Shown here: one piece after another, positions 36,099 through 48,233 of the stretch
How the letters are laid out: each line of letters begins with the position of its first letter
Position numbering within the stretch: position 1 is the first letter of the stretch
NCBI GenBank assembly: GCA_034509735.1
Contig: JACGWO010000005.1
Location: 25,910,383-25,974,382, forward strand
Source of the DNA: Sesamum alatum
Lineage: Eukaryota > Streptophyta > Magnoliopsida > Lamiales > Pedaliaceae
Direction: 5' to 3'
DNA: 64,000 nt
Notes under the pieces: model-generated
What the model saw: the letters and a program-made list of their open reading frames with translations, nothing else
What the model was told of the DNA's origin: nothing
Databases searched by the model: none
Made by a program: the position numbers and the translations under genes

Positions 36099-37623
36099 TG
36101 GTGTGTGTGTTCATGAGAATATGTAAGGGGGAATTGAAGATGATTTTCCAAAACAACTCCCTCTAAAAACTATTCAAATTAGTGGGCCTCATCAATCCTC
36201 TCGGGCGACTCCTTAAACCCATTTTTCTAAAAAGATTGATATATAAAAAAGTTAAAATTTGAAATGGGTTTAGTATAAAGACATATTAGTTATGGAACTC
36301 GTACTTTATATCATTGGTCTCACCTACACCTACCTCGAGACTCGAGCACATAATAAATTATGACAACATTGTCATATATCTAATATTTTTAGTCCATCTC
36401 ATTTTCACACACAACACACACACGCACACACACAGCAAACCGTGCCAATATATATATATATATATATATATATGAATATAATTTGTATGTATAGGGTAGG
36501 TGTCCCTAATTATGAGACAAACCAAAATTAAGGGACCCTTTTGACAACTTAGCAACAATTATGGCCGTCTCCCTTTTCTTTTTTTATCTCCTCATCCCCT
36601 CCTCTCTCAAATTTCAATTTTATCCCATTTTCTTTTTCTTTTTTTTATATTTCTTTTTGCATTTCTTGGGATGGACCATCTATATATTACTGTTTATATT
36701 TTTTTTTTTGGTTCAAAATTTGGTACAATAAAAGGGTTGATGAGAATACTGCACCAACTCGATTATTATTCCCCCACTGTATTTATTTTCAAGTTGTTTC
36801 AATAAAGATAAATAGTTAGAGTTACCTTTGAATAATGATTTCTTGCCGCCATTTAGTGAAAATAGAAAGATTTAGACAAGAGAAAAGGGGTTTAATGCAA
36901 TTTACTTATGTGATATTGCAAATGATTAAATTATTCCCGCAAATGATCAAATTATCCCCTTATAAAAAAATAAAAGCAATTTACCTCCTCGAGTTCTTTA
37001 AAATAAAGCAATTTACCTCCTTGTTTAGGAAGATAAATTGCTTCATTTTAAAAGATATTGGGAGGTAAATTGCTTTTTTTTTTTAAATACACATGGAGGT
37101 AAATTGCTATTTATTTTTTCATAGGGATAATCTATTCATTTGCAATACTACAGGGGGTTGCTTGCAATTTTTCCAAGAGAAAAGTGAAACGGAGTTTTCA
37201 ACTCAAAGATCAGATGAAGTTGAAGAGGAGCTACATCATCTAAACATCATGCAGGATCAAACGACTCCATAAGAAAAGAACTTGAAATCTATCGACGTTT
37301 GACAAATCACAGTTCAAAATCAGATGGGAATGGCTTGAAATACTTTAAATTCAACATCAGCCAACAACTCCAAAGTATTCATTTTCAAAGATTTAAAATT
37401 CATAATTCAAATCCATCAATCCAAATACAACTTGAACATTGTTAGTTTTACCTGCGGCTTAAACCTGAACGTTGTTAGTTTTACCTGCGCCTTAAAGACA
37501 ACAAAGTAAACTACATCTTATCCATCAAGCAAAGTTGAAAAGGGACCGGACGGACAAGGAAGGGTCAGGATTTGATCAAAGATGGAATAATTCACTATTA
37601 GTTTAATGGTCTTGTTGCTTTAG
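36099..37623. other. Intergenic region upstream of the DUF4408 gene
   Basis: Contains an AT run (about 36450-36471) and an inverted-repeat element at about 36890-37175 in which GCAATTTACC words on the left are mirrored by GGTAAATTGC words on the right. No gene recognised. Confidence 0.5.
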
Positions 37624-37632
37624 TATATATAA
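37624..37632 (+). promoter_or_regulatory. Probable TATA box
   Basis: TATATATAA lies 153 bases upstream of the ATG at 37785. A start of transcription about 30 bases downstream would give a leader of roughly 125 bases. Confidence 0.6.
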
Positions 37633-37784
37633 GGCCCTTTTCTGCATCTTCTCCTACCTTCTTGTCTTTGCAAAGTTGCACTCAGCCAACCTCTACCCTT
37701 CAAAAAGCCACTCTTTCTCCTACTCCATTGCGCGATTTTCGCAACGTTTTTCGTTCAATATATCGCCCGTTTTCGCCCGTATAC

Positions 37785-38624
37785 ATGGCCTTTTTGTTTG
37801 TGGAGAGTTTGCCACAGAACAAGAGCAGAGTTGTGCAAACTGCAATCAAGGCCTTGGAGCTGGTGCTCCTATCAGCAGGCCTCATTTCCACTCTGCTAAT
37901 GCTGAAAGGGGCAGTTCAAACTTACTCATGTCAGCTTGTTTTGTCCAGCCTAGTTGGATTTTGGAATTCTATTAGATGTTTCTTGTCTTCTCCTCTCTAC
38001 ATTTGCATCATCATCAACTCCATGGTGGCCCTGATTGCAGCCTCCTCTACTCTCCACTCCCAAGAAACCAACGACCATTTCTATGACGACGTTAAGGTTA
38101 GTCTTGATGATGATCATAACATCCCAATTCCAGAACCGCCGGCAGACACCCCACAGCCGGCAGAGGCAGAGGCAGAGGCAGCACCACTAGAGAAGAGGGT
38201 GTCCTTGGAAACGGAAGTGAGTAATGATCAGGACGAGGAAGAGGACACGATGGAGGCGACATGGAAGGCGATAACCGGGGGAGGAAAGCAAAGGCCTGAA
38301 AGGAAACATCTGAAAAAGAGCGAGACGTGGAACGTGCACACGCCACTGCAGAGACAGAGTGCTGCAGCAGTGGAAAGCCTCAAAATTTCAGAGGAATTGC
38401 CGAAGCCCACCACTACTCGGAAGGAGCTGAGGAAATCGGAGACGTTTGCTGATTCGGTAATGTCGATAACGCGCAGAGGCGGGCTGAGGAGGGACCCGTC
38501 GGTCGGCCTGGACGAATTCAACAAGCAAGTGGAAGCCTTCATCAAGAAATTCAACAATGAGATGAGGTTACAGAGGCAAGAATCTGATCAGAGGTTCTTA
38601 GATATGATGAAGAGAGGAGTCTAG
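37785..38624 (+). CDS. DUF4408/DUF761 membrane protein
   Basis: Intronless, 279 residues. The N-terminal part has two or three hydrophobic segments (about residues 22-44 and 67-90) with SSPLYICIIINSMVALI, the pattern of the plant DUF4408 domain. An acidic, Pro/Glu-rich middle (about 95-160) follows, with two KKSET/RKSET motifs. The C-terminus (about 240-279, LDEFNKQVEAFIKKFNNEMR then RQESDQRFLDMM) is a DUF761 motif found in cotton-fibre-type plant proteins. The biochemical role is unknown; predicted location is a membrane with the charged tail on one side. The ATG at 37785 is chosen because the frame upstream to 37662 lacks an ATG. A TATA box lies at 37624. Confidence 0.8.
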   Translation: MAFLFVESLPQNKSRVVQTAIKALELVLLSAGLISTLLMLKGAVQTYSCQLVLSSLVGFWNSIRCFLSSPLYICIIINSMVALIAASSTLHSQETNDHFYDDVKVSLDDDHNIPIPEPPADTPQPAEAEAEAAPLEKRVSLETEVSNDQDEEEDTMEATWKAITGGGKQRPERKHLKKSETWNVHTPLQRQSAAAVESLKISEELPKPTTTRKELRKSETFADSVMSITRRGGLRRDPSVGLDEFNKQVEAFIKKFNNEMRLQRQESDQRFLDMMKRGV

Positions 38625-39077
38625 TTCCTGCAATTAGAACAAGTTAGTCCAATGATTTTTGCAGTTTATTGCTTTCTCTTCTGCCCTGTTGAGGTGAAGG
38701 TTAATAATCTGGTTCTTGGTTGTAATATCTTGAGAGTCGTTGCATACATTAAGATAATGATGATCTCTGGCATGGAATCTTGGTGATAATATAGAAAGGT
38801 GCTTGAAAGTTCTGAGAGATTATTGTTTAATGTTGGAATGGTTGATTTTGATCACTCACACCCACTCCAAGAATATTGATAGCCAAACCATGGGCATCAG
38901 AGTTCATTTTAAAAGAAAAGCCATCGCTGCTGGCTTCTGCTTCCCTAAATCAAGGAAGCCACTAACTTTAATTTGTTGCGGAAATATTGAAGGTGTGTTT
39001 GTAAATGCTGAAAATAAGGTGGGTTTATAAATGCTGAAAATAAGTACTAATCTGTTTATTGCTTAAAATAAGGTGAA
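38625..39077. other. 3' UTR and spacer after the DUF4408 gene
   Basis: The first 150 or so bases are probably 3' UTR. A word cluster TTACTTTAATTTGTTG...GAAATATT...AATGCTGAAAATAAG begins near 38960 and recurs near 39738 and 40938, marking an older repeat split by the two inverted-repeat elements below. Confidence 0.5.
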
Positions 39078-39445
39078 AAGGGGAAATATACTTTTAGTTT
39101 CATAAGATAGGGTGTTTAATATTTTTTCTCATATGTTTTACGATATCTTTAAAATGGTCTCATAATTGGAAAAACTCGAAACATTTAGTCCTATGTTTTA
39201 CGGAACTTTCAAAATGGTCCCAAAATTGAGAAAACTTGATATATTTAGTCCTCTACTTTACAGGATCTGTGAGACTAAATGTGTTGAACTTTTTCAATTT
39301 TAGGACCATTTTGAAAATTCCGTAGAGCATGGGACTACATGTGTCGAGTTTTCTCAATTATGGGACCATTTTAAAAATCTCGTAAAGCAAAGGACTAAAA
39401 GTGTTAAACCTCCTATCTTATGGGACTAAAAGTGTAATTTCGCCG
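39078..39445. repeat. Inverted-repeat element, TAGTCC / GGACTA type
   Basis: The left arm (TATACTTTTAGTTTCATAAGATAGG, then TTTTACG...AAAATGGTC) is mirrored by the right arm (GACCATTTTAAAAATCTCGTAAA, then CCTATCTTATGGGACTAAAAGTGTAA). Several sub-blocks of about 60 bases repeat within each arm. Non-coding. Confidence 0.7.
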
Positions 39446-39794
39446 GTGGAAAGAGTGTCTTTGTTTTGTGATTTCCATTTTTGGATTGATTGGATTAAAT
39501 TGATTTAAACCGAAAGTTATAAGTAGTTCCCTACCAACTTTTGCAACATATTGGTAGAATTGTAAATATTAAGTTGTTCCAAGCACTCCAACTTCGGGTT
39601 TTTTTTTCTTTTTTACTTTTTAATGTTTATTTTCAACACTTCTAATTGTTATTAGTGTTTAACTTACAACTTTCTCTACAATTTATTTTTATCACAAAAA
39701 TAGAAGCTATTGCAAATACCCTTTAAATCAAGGAAGATGCTTACTTTAATTTGTTGTGGAAATATTCATGTGGTGTTTGCCAATGCTGAAAATA

Positions 39795-40795
39795 AGGGTA
39801 AAATACAATTTACCCCCCCCCCCCCCCGTGAAAAAATAAAGTGCAAAAAACCCCCTATACTTTTAGAAATGATGCAATTTACCCCCTCGACGCAACTGGT
39901 GCATTTAACGCGCCATTTTTTTTTTAATTTTTAATTTATAAAATTATATTTTTACCCTTATTTTAAAACCGTTAGATCTAATATCATTTAGATATATGGT
40001 TCAGATCTTATCAACATTATTTATAAATATATTAAAATTTTAATATATTTATATATAATTTTATATATTTTTAAATATTTATATATGTTTAATTGTGTAT
40101 ATTTATTTATAGAAATATACATATATATTATATATGTATACATACATAGAGAGAGAGAGAGAGAGAGAGAACGGGGGAAGAGGGGTTGGGGCTGGTGGCT
40201 GGAAGGCGGGTGGGCGCAGCGGCGGGCGGGGTCGCGGTTTCAGTGGCGAGGGAGGAGGCGGGCGGGGGCGGGGACGGAGGCTGCGGCCGTGGGTGGGTTG
40301 GGGAGGAGGGTTGCAGTCGCGGGGGCTGGGCGCAGCGACGGGCGGCGGGCGGGGTCTGGGGGCGGTCGCGGATGGGTTGGGGAGGAGGGTTGCAGTCACT
40401 AGGTCGGCGCAGTGGCAGGCGGCGGCGGGCTGGGGCTGGGGGGGCTGGGGGCGAGCGTCAGCAGCAGCAGCGGTGGCGCCTCTTGCTGCTCTGCTGCAAT
40501 ATATATATATATATATAATATGATTAAATCTGAACCTTCATTATATCTAATCTTAGCCATTCATTTAGATAGATTAATATTAACCGTCAGATCATGATAA
40601 ATTAAATCTAACCGTTCAAAATTTTAAATATAAAAAATAATTTATTGTTAAAAAATGATAAAAAAAAAAATCGTGGAAGGAGCGCGTGTAATACACCGCT
40701 AGCTCTAGGGGGGTAAATTGCGTCATTTCTAAAAGTATAGGGGGTTTTTTGCACTTTGTTTCTTCACAGGGGGTAAATTGTCTTTAACCCCTGAA
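39795..40795. repeat. Long inverted-repeat element with GC-rich core
   Basis: Left arm (39795-39920): GGGTAAAATACAATTTACCCC, then AAGTGCAAAAAACCCCCTAT, then ACTTTTAGAAATGATGCAATTTACCCCC. Right arm (40670-40795) is its reverse complement with few differences. The C-run at 39818-39832 is in the left arm. The core carries AT-rich DNA, a GA run (40147-40170) and a 320-base GC-rich tract. Flanking sequence on both sides is the shared AATGCTGAAAATAAG repeat, suggesting insertion into it. Confidence 0.75.
40171..40492. repeat. GC-rich, G-run-rich tract in the core of the inverted repeat
   Basis: The plus strand carries many runs of three or more G (GGGG, GGCGGGCGGGG, GGGGGCGGGG) separated by short loops, with repeated blocks GGTTGGGGAGGAGGGTTGCAGTC (about 40299, 40375) and GCGGGCGGGGTC. 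Long frames on both strands arise from the base composition and have no protein features. The surroundings are strongly AT-rich. Confidence 0.7.
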
Positions 40796-41982
40796 AATAA
40801 GCACTTTTCAGCTTATTGGTATAATTGTAAAAATTAAGTTATTGTTCCAAAGACTCCAACCTCGACTTTTTTTTTTCTTCACTTTTTTGTTTTCAAATAC
40901 TCTCAACAAAAGTGGAATCTATTGCATACACCCCACTTACTTTAATTTGTTGGAGAAAATATTTAAGGGGTGTTTGCAAATGCTGAAAATAAACACTCAT
41001 CAGCTTATTGCAACAAATAAGCTGGAAAGAGTGTTAACTTCTACTTTTGGACTATTTAAATTAAGTGGATTTAATCCAAAAGCTATAATAGGTTCTTTAT
41101 CAACTTCTGTAACTTATTGATAAAATTGTACATATTAATTTGTTGTTTCAGACGGTCCAACCTCAACTTTTTCCCACTTTTAACTTTCATTTTCAACACT
41201 CACAACTTTTATTATTGCTTAACTTATAATTTTTCTTTTACAACTTATTCCCAACACAAAAACAAAAACTATCGTAACCACCCTTTAATTATTGATGGAG
41301 ACAAAAAGATCATCCAAAGGGCAATTCAAAATGAACGACAATTCCTTTCCATAAAAAACGAAGAAAGATCGGGACTATACGATTTGAATTATCATATAAT
41401 TACTAAATTACCCCTAGATAGTAAATTGTATCCACGAATCAATAATTGATACGGGGATAAAATTAATTATATATACCCCCATTTATGACTAGTATAGTAT
41501 AAATACCCCTACTTTCATTATAAATATGACTTTCAGAGGAGAGACCAATTGAAGAAAGAAGATTGAAAAGAAGAGCAATTACGAAATATGTCACGTGACT
41601 TGATCACGAGTTTCCAATAATTTCCTATCAATAATATTGGACATAATAGACTTGTCTGAGAAAGGAGCTTTCTGCAGGTTGAATCCCCAACTCCTATGGC
41701 ATTGCACTGCAGTTATGAAAGCTCACCAACACACATACTCTTGAGCATAAAGTTTGTTACTTAGTGAGTGTTGCAGGGGTTGCTTGCTTTTGTGTTTTCC
41801 TCCTCTTTGTCTATGTTGTATCATGTTATCATTGATTGATTGATTGGACAATTTTTAGACACCACCATTTCTTGATTTGACATAGTTGTCCAAATATGAT
41901 GTTAGAAAAATCTTTATGTGCACGATACATGAAAATACATGTATCGAATCAATATCCTCTGCGTCTCACTATCTATACGAAT
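40796..41982. other. Intergenic DNA, no gene recognised
   Basis: Includes the third copy of the AATGCTGAAAATAA repeat (about 40980). From 41480 to 41830 the composition is more gene-like but no coding exon was found. A short imperfect hairpin is at 41665-41724. Confidence 0.4.
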
Positions 41983-42240
41983 AATTACGTTTATATTTCT
42001 GATATATGATCTGTTTATATAAATTATTTTTATTTTTTTATATGATTACATAAATTATTTTTGACAGTAAAAAGCAGGAGCAGTTTGTGTAATAATGATG
42101 ACTTTTTTGGACGTATGTGTAATTTCTCAAAATATAAGAGTGGTTTATGTAAATAATGTTGACGCTTCTGATGGGCATATGTGTAATAATTTATGTAAAC
42201 AGATCATAAATCAGGAAGTGTAAATGTAATTATTCCCTAT
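41983..42240. repeat. Inverted-repeat element, family 1 copy
   Basis: Left AATAATTACGTTTATATTTCTG and ATGATCTGTTTATAT; right GTAAACAGATCAT and AGTGTAAATGTAATTATTCCC. Same family as 5692-5978. Confidence 0.6.
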
Positions 42241-44260
42241 CCATATTTGTTTTGAACTTTATATGTAGGTTGTGGGATGATTATGAAGGCTAAAGAAACA
42301 TCTTCCATAAAATAAATGAATATGTAGAAAATTATATAAAAATATTGAATTCAATAATTCATTAATACTTAATACGTTATTTTAGTACGAGTTGACCCTT
42401 ACAGTTCTTAAATAACTCAGAAACGTTGGTAAAATTAAAGGGTATATTTGAAAATTTCACATTCGATAGTTATAATAAGAAAAAAAATATTTTTTTTTTA
42501 GTTTAATAGATATGTGGAAATGATTATTGTTCTATTGAGGGAACAACCCCATTGTTTAGGCTTAGTTTTTTTTACAAAAAGCCTTGTATTTGAATTTGGA
42601 ATGTGTGTAAAAAAAAAAAGAAAGAAAATGTAGATGATTATTTGTTAGTTACTATGTGGGAGAATGATATTATGATGTATTTGAGTAATTTGCACTCTAA
42701 TAATACAAACTTTCATGTGTTTGTGTAGGGTTGGGTACTGATCAATAAATCAATTATACTTATCGAAATTGAATTTTTAATTTGTAATGATACGGAATCA
42801 AAAACTTAGTATTCAATTTGGTTTCAATTTTGATTATTGGTTAATCGTATTGAAATGAATATTAAATTTACTTTTATTAAATATATATTACCATTTTTTT
42901 TTCGTGAAATGCGAAAAAAGTGTTAGACATGTTTGACACTTTTAGAATTCTACATTATTAATGATGTAAAAGACATGCATGGATGATTGGATTCTTATGC
43001 TGGATGGTTTGTTTAGTTTAATCGCTTTCTTTATATTAAAATTATGTTTGATTTAATTTTAATATTGAAACTTGATTTTTGTGTTTTATTTGGTTTTCCT
43101 GTATTTGTGATTAGAATTTAGAATTCGCAACTGTTTATTTACCTTTACACAAGAGGTAAATTTTGGATTTTTCTCATTGTAGAGTTTCTTTTTTTTAAAA
43201 AAAACAAAAACCAATGAGTTCGGTCATTATCGAATCGAGCCAAAAATTTTCGACACACTCCTAGGTAGCTGTCTATAGGAGTGTAAATCATTCGAGTCGA
43301 ATCGAACAAATTATTGTTCAAATTTGTTTGAATCATTATTTAGTTGAAAAAATTATATTTGAATTTCGTCTGATTATCTAATCGAGCTCAAGCGAGCTTT
43401 GATTGGATCACATATAGAGTCGAACTCGAACAATTTAATATTTTTAAATATATTTTATTATTTTTACACTAATAAAATCAAACTCGATAGATTACCAAAC
43501 AAAAATTTTCATTCAACTTTAATTTATTAAATTTAATAAATAGAGTTCAAACGAATTTTTATTAATCGATTTTACACTTATCAAATAATTTGAATAATTT
43601 TTCAGCCTCAATTGTCCACAAGATAGTTCATGTTTTGGGCTAAGCAGTGGTGGAAGGTGCAATCATTTTGAGAAGGCCCAATAGCAGTGAAAGTAGTGAG
43701 TGCAGTTTAGGCCAATTTGGGGTATGGTCCCACCCATTCAAAATCGTGATTCCTCATCATCATCCTCATCTTGATATAAAAGAAAGAGGAACACGATTCT
43801 GCTTTTAAAAAGAAGGAATAATTACGACGTTCTTCCTTGATATTTATCGCAATTACATATACCTAATATTTCTGATTTTTTTTCTTTTAAATAAATAGAT
43901 TCTTCGTTAGTAAATGTAATGACAATATTAAAATAATTAAATAAAAATTCATATTTACCGATTTAATTTATAAATTTATTATAGGTTAAATAAATTTTTT
44001 CTGATCAACTTACTCTTGTAAGGATCAAGATGTACCTTTACAGATTCATTAGCATGTGTAGATGTATAAGAGTAATTTGGTAAGAATTTTTTTTGTTTAA
44101 TTTCCAATAGAGGGATAAATGTGAATTTTTAATTAATATTTTTATTAATACCAATAAATTTCGTAAAAAATTTTTTATCTATTTATTAGACAACAAATAT
44201 CATGGATATTAGATCTAATTTTTCAAATTTTAAAAGTTTTTAAGTATAATCCTTAGAAAA
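42241..44260. other. AT-rich intergenic DNA
   Basis: No gene recognised. The stretch 43265-43620 is rich in TCGAATCGA/CAAATT type words seen in many dispersed plant repeats, but no ends are visible. Confidence 0.4.
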
Positions 44261-44263
44261 AAA

Positions 44264-44685
44264 AGGGTAAATTACAACTACCTCCCCTAAGGTTTGACAT
44301 AATTATAAATACTCGCTCATTGTTTGAGAAATTATAAATATCTACACGAAGTTTGTAACCATCTAACAAATAACCTATTTCCATCCATTTTATGGATGAA
44401 CTGACCAAAATGCTCTTATTTACTGAATTATTATTTTTTAATTTTTAAAAAGATTTTGGACTATGTATAATACATATGGAAAGGTTTCTTAAATTTTTTA
44501 TACAAATGAGCAATAATGTATTTGTCTCGGCTGATTTTTCTACAACTTTAATAAAGAATCATGGGCAAAATAGTCAATTTCAAGTATATGATAAAAATTA
44601 TAAATTTGAGGGGTATTTGTAATTTTCAAATAACGAAGGGTATTTGTAATTATATCAAATTTAAGGGAAGATGAAATTTACTAAA
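44264..44685. repeat. Inverted-repeat element, family 3
   Basis: Left GGGTAAATTACAACTACCTCCCCTAAGG and ATTATAAATACTCGC; right GGGGTATTTGTAATTTTC and GGGTATTTGTAATTATATCAAAT. A second copy, GGGTAAATTACAATTACCTCCC to GGGGAGGTGATTGTAATTAT, is at 54317-54624. Confidence 0.6.
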
Positions 44686-44708
44686 AAAAAAAAAAAGAAA
44701 GAAAAGAA

Positions 44709-44750
44709 GAGAGAGAGAGAGAGAGGGAGAGAGAGAGAGAGAGAGAGAGA
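44709..44750. repeat. GA dinucleotide repeat upstream of the FEY-like gene
   Basis: About 20 GA units with one GGGAGA interruption, about 160 bases upstream of the ATG; it may lie in the promoter or leader. A shorter GA run (44895-44909) lies just before the ATG. Confidence 0.9.
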
Positions 44751-44911
44751 GTAAACTCAGTAAAGGAAACAAAAGACAAGCGGAATCTTCCAGCCTCAAC
44801 AAACCTGCAATGGCTACGACTACGACTCATATATGCGAACCAATCCAAGGGTTCTAAAAAGCTCACGTACACCGCCCCCCACTCCCTAGATTTGAAGAGA
44901 GAGAGAGAGTA

Positions 44912-47900
44912 ATGGCATCCTCTTCGTCTTCACCGGAGAAGCGAAAGGAAAAGGCAAATGGAAAACCCTCGGAAGCTGTAGCAAAGCACAAGGTGAAGAA
45001 GGAAGCGTTGGGATGGATTGAGTGGTTCATGGGTTGGTTCTATCTTGCTTACGAGATGCTCTTCCAGAGGATCGTTGCTAGCAATTTGCAGAATCCAATG
45101 CCTCTTCCACCCATTAACGACCTCACTTTCGTCGTCACTGGCTCCACCTCCGGCATCGGCAAAGAAATAGCCAGGTCATTTCATTTCTCACTCTTTCTTT
45201 TTCCAGTTTTTGCGTCTTTAGCTCCTTTATTTAGTGGGTTATTGAATGGATTTGTGATTGCCATGTCAATGGAACCGTGAGAGATTTTGTTTTCTTTTGT
45301 GATCTTAAGATGCGGTTCCCGGAGCTGCTAAATTTAGTGACTAAGTGGAGTAATTTATCAAGAATTTTTGTAGGAATGTGGTTATCAGTTCGAGATGTTT
45401 AGAGTTAGGTATTTCCTTTGATCAGTCTGTGTGCTTTACTCTTATAATGGTAAGTTGATCATGAAGTGAAGTTGGGAGTGAATAGTCAGCTTTACTCATT
45501 AATGAGTCTACTTTGCGTGCATTGACTTCTTGCGTATTTATGAATGTCTTTTGTAAGTTGTTCTGCTGTTTGGTTTTCTGAATTTCTTTCTAGTTTTGTT
45601 ATTGGGCAGGCAATTGGCTGAAGCAGGGGGGCATGTTGTGATGGCAGTTAGAAACCCAAAGGCGGCTAATGACCTGATAAAGAAGTGGCAGGAAGATTGG
45701 TCTGGAAGAGGTCTTCCTCTTAATATTGAGGTACTTTATGAACAGATTGAGCTCATGGTTGAAAAATAAAATCACAGAACACATTAGAAACTCCTAAATT
45801 TCCTTATGTGGTGTGAACTATGCATGTAAAATCCAACTGATAATCCTGGATTTGGAAATATGTAACTTTGTTATTGTCATCGCCTGCCTATTCCTGTAAC
45901 GCCAAGATCATGCTATGTAAATTTACATCTATTTTACCTTTTAATACTAGTGAGTTGAAGGAAATTTGACATCTGCATCATTGAAGGTTATGGAACTTGA
46001 TCTGCTCTCTCTGAATTCTGTCGTGAGATTTGCTGAAGCTTGGAATGCACGTTCAGGACCTCTTCATGCTCTCATCAATAATGCTGGGATATTTTCCATT
46101 GGAGGTTTGTATGTGAATAACCTACTCAATCAATACTACTTTTAATTTTGTCTGTTAAGGTCGGCAACAATGGAACCCATTTCAGGTAGAGTATGTAGAG
46201 TTTCTGCATATTACTCACTTCTGTCTCTAGTTTATTTTCGGTCCTAGTAAAATGTGTGTATATGTGTTTCTCTCTTTTCTCTCTCAGGTTATGAGTATTT
46301 CCCAAACTGATTGACTGCTTAGTTGTTTTTCAACGTTGATTCTTTCTTATTACTTTGAAATTGAAGCAAAGGATGTGAGTTAACCCTTCTAAATCCTAGT
46401 TGGACTTACTCTGGTTTCATTCTCTTCAGAACCACAGAAATTTTCGAAGGATGGCTACGAAGAGCACATGCAAGTGAACCATCTAGCTCCAGCACTGCTT
46501 TCAGTATTGCTTTTGCCCTCCCTTATTAGAAGCTCTCCAAGCCGCATTGTTAATGTGAATTCTATTGTAAGTTTCACGAGGACTGTATGCATTGTTCATG
46601 TACTTCAATGGGGATTATTGTTAATATTCATGGATATTAATTGTTTAATACTGGTGGAGAGAAGCAATTATGATGTGAATGTACTTTACAGATAGCTAAA
46701 TTATAATTGAGAGAAATGTGTGTGCACTACTATCACATTTGGTTCTCAAAGACTGTTCCTGACTATTAATGTCAAAAATCATTGTGTTAGTATGTATTGT
46801 ATTTAGGACCCCATATAGACTGATTGGACCTCCTGCAAAGTGATGTGTACTGTTGGAACAATTACATTAGAACCTAAATAGAAGTCCTTTTATTATTGTT
46901 TAATGGTTGAAACCTATATAAATGTCAAATTGCTGAGGTCATGTGTGATTGATACTTATTATCTTCTCATCTGCTTTTAAGCTTGGCTAACTGATTCATT
47001 TTTGCATTTGTGCAGATGCATAACTTAGGATTTGTCGATCCAGAAGATATGAATATTACATCTGGCAAAAGAAAATTTACAAGTATGGTCGGATATTCAA
47101 ACAGTAAACTCGCACAGGTACATTAGGAGGCTTGCCTTTATCTTGGCAGTACCACTTGAGCTTTCAGTAAAATTCATGGTTCTTATCTTTCATCTGGACT
47201 GCCAACTTAGTCAAATTTCACAATTGGTAAATTGAGGTCATTTAGTGTGTGTGTGTTGCCTTGCATGTCATAGATCTCAAAGTATTAGTCTTTGAAGGTT
47301 ACCTCTAAATAGTGGGGAGAACTTTCATGCTGTCGTTTAATATTTTTCCAGGCTGGTACTGATTGTTACAATAAATGTTTTCAGGATAAGAGACAGATGA
47401 TATGGTTGTTGATAAGCTAAATTGTTTGAATTGCTGGCATGCTTTCCATTAAGACACGCTCTGCTGCTTCTTTTTTCTTTTGCTCCTTCTTGCTAATGCA
47501 TGTTGAATTGCAGATCATGTTCAGCAGTATTCTTAATAAGAGACTGCCCACTGAAGCAGGCATAAATGTCGTTTGTGTTTCTCCTGGAATAGTCCACACC
47601 AATGTTGTAAGTTTCTGATATGTGGTGCTCATCGGCCAAAATTTGACCAGAACATAATTTTATTGAGTTTGTCAATGCAGGCTAGGGATCTTCCAAAGAT
47701 TGTTCAAGCTGCTTACCATTTAATTCCATATTTTATTTTCAGCCCTGAAGAAGGTAAATCCCCTAATTTCTTCTTTTCTTGGTAACTGGTGGCTCCATTT
47801 TATTTGTAATCCGTGAAGTATGAAAATACCATGAAGCAAATATTCTTTGCTCCATATTAATGTGGAAGTCTTCTCCATCTAATAAACAGCATGAGAAACA

Positions 47901-48233
47901 ACAAAGCTATAGTCTGCTGAATCTTATGTAATTGTTCGTGAAGCAGCTTATTACATTTTCTTGGCTATTGCAGGCTCTAGAAGTACACTATTCGCAGCCA
48001 CTGATCCCCAACTTGTGGATTACTGCGAGTCACTGAAAGCTGAAGATTGGCCCGTCTGTGCTTTCATTAATCATGATTGCCGCCCCGCAAATCCTTCCGA
48101 GGAAGCACACAATGTTGAAACGGCTTACAATGTTTGGGAGAAGACACTAGAGCTCGTTGGCCTTCCCTCAGATGCAGTAGAGAGGCTTATCGAAGGTGGT
48201 GAAGTTGAATGCAAATACGGGTCCTCCCAGTAG
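44912..48233 (+). CDS. FEY: FEY-like short-chain dehydrogenase/reductase
   Basis: Eight exons: 44912-45174, 45610-45730, 45987-46104, 46430-46566, 47016-47117, 47514-47606, 47681-47753, 47974-48233, all with GT-AG introns and matching phases, giving 388 residues. It is an NAD(P)-dependent SDR oxidoreductase. Visible motifs: cofactor loop TGSTSGIG (residues 76-83), NNAG (159-162), catalytic YSNSK (Tyr240, Lys244), and Ser212 as a candidate third residue. The N-terminal GWIEWFMGWFYLAYEMLFQR segment before NPMPLPP and the end (CRPANPSEEAHN, TLELVGLP) match my recollection of Arabidopsis FOREVER YOUNG, a protein needed for normal meristem and leaf development; its substrate is not known. The N-terminal hydrophobic/aromatic segment may associate with a membrane. 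The start follows a GA-rich leader. Family is firm; orthology is inferred from the unusual conserved ends. Confidence 0.92.

Noticed and set aside
40103..40523. Long overlapping open frames on both strands
   Set aside because: They come from the GC- and G-run-rich tract; the predicted proteins are Gly/Arg or Pro/Arg low-complexity strings without conserved features.
41665..41724. Hairpin-like stretch considered as a microRNA precursor
   Set aside because: Pairing of GAGCTTTC with GAAAGCTC is short and broken by a bulge, and no conserved mature miRNA sequence that I know is present.
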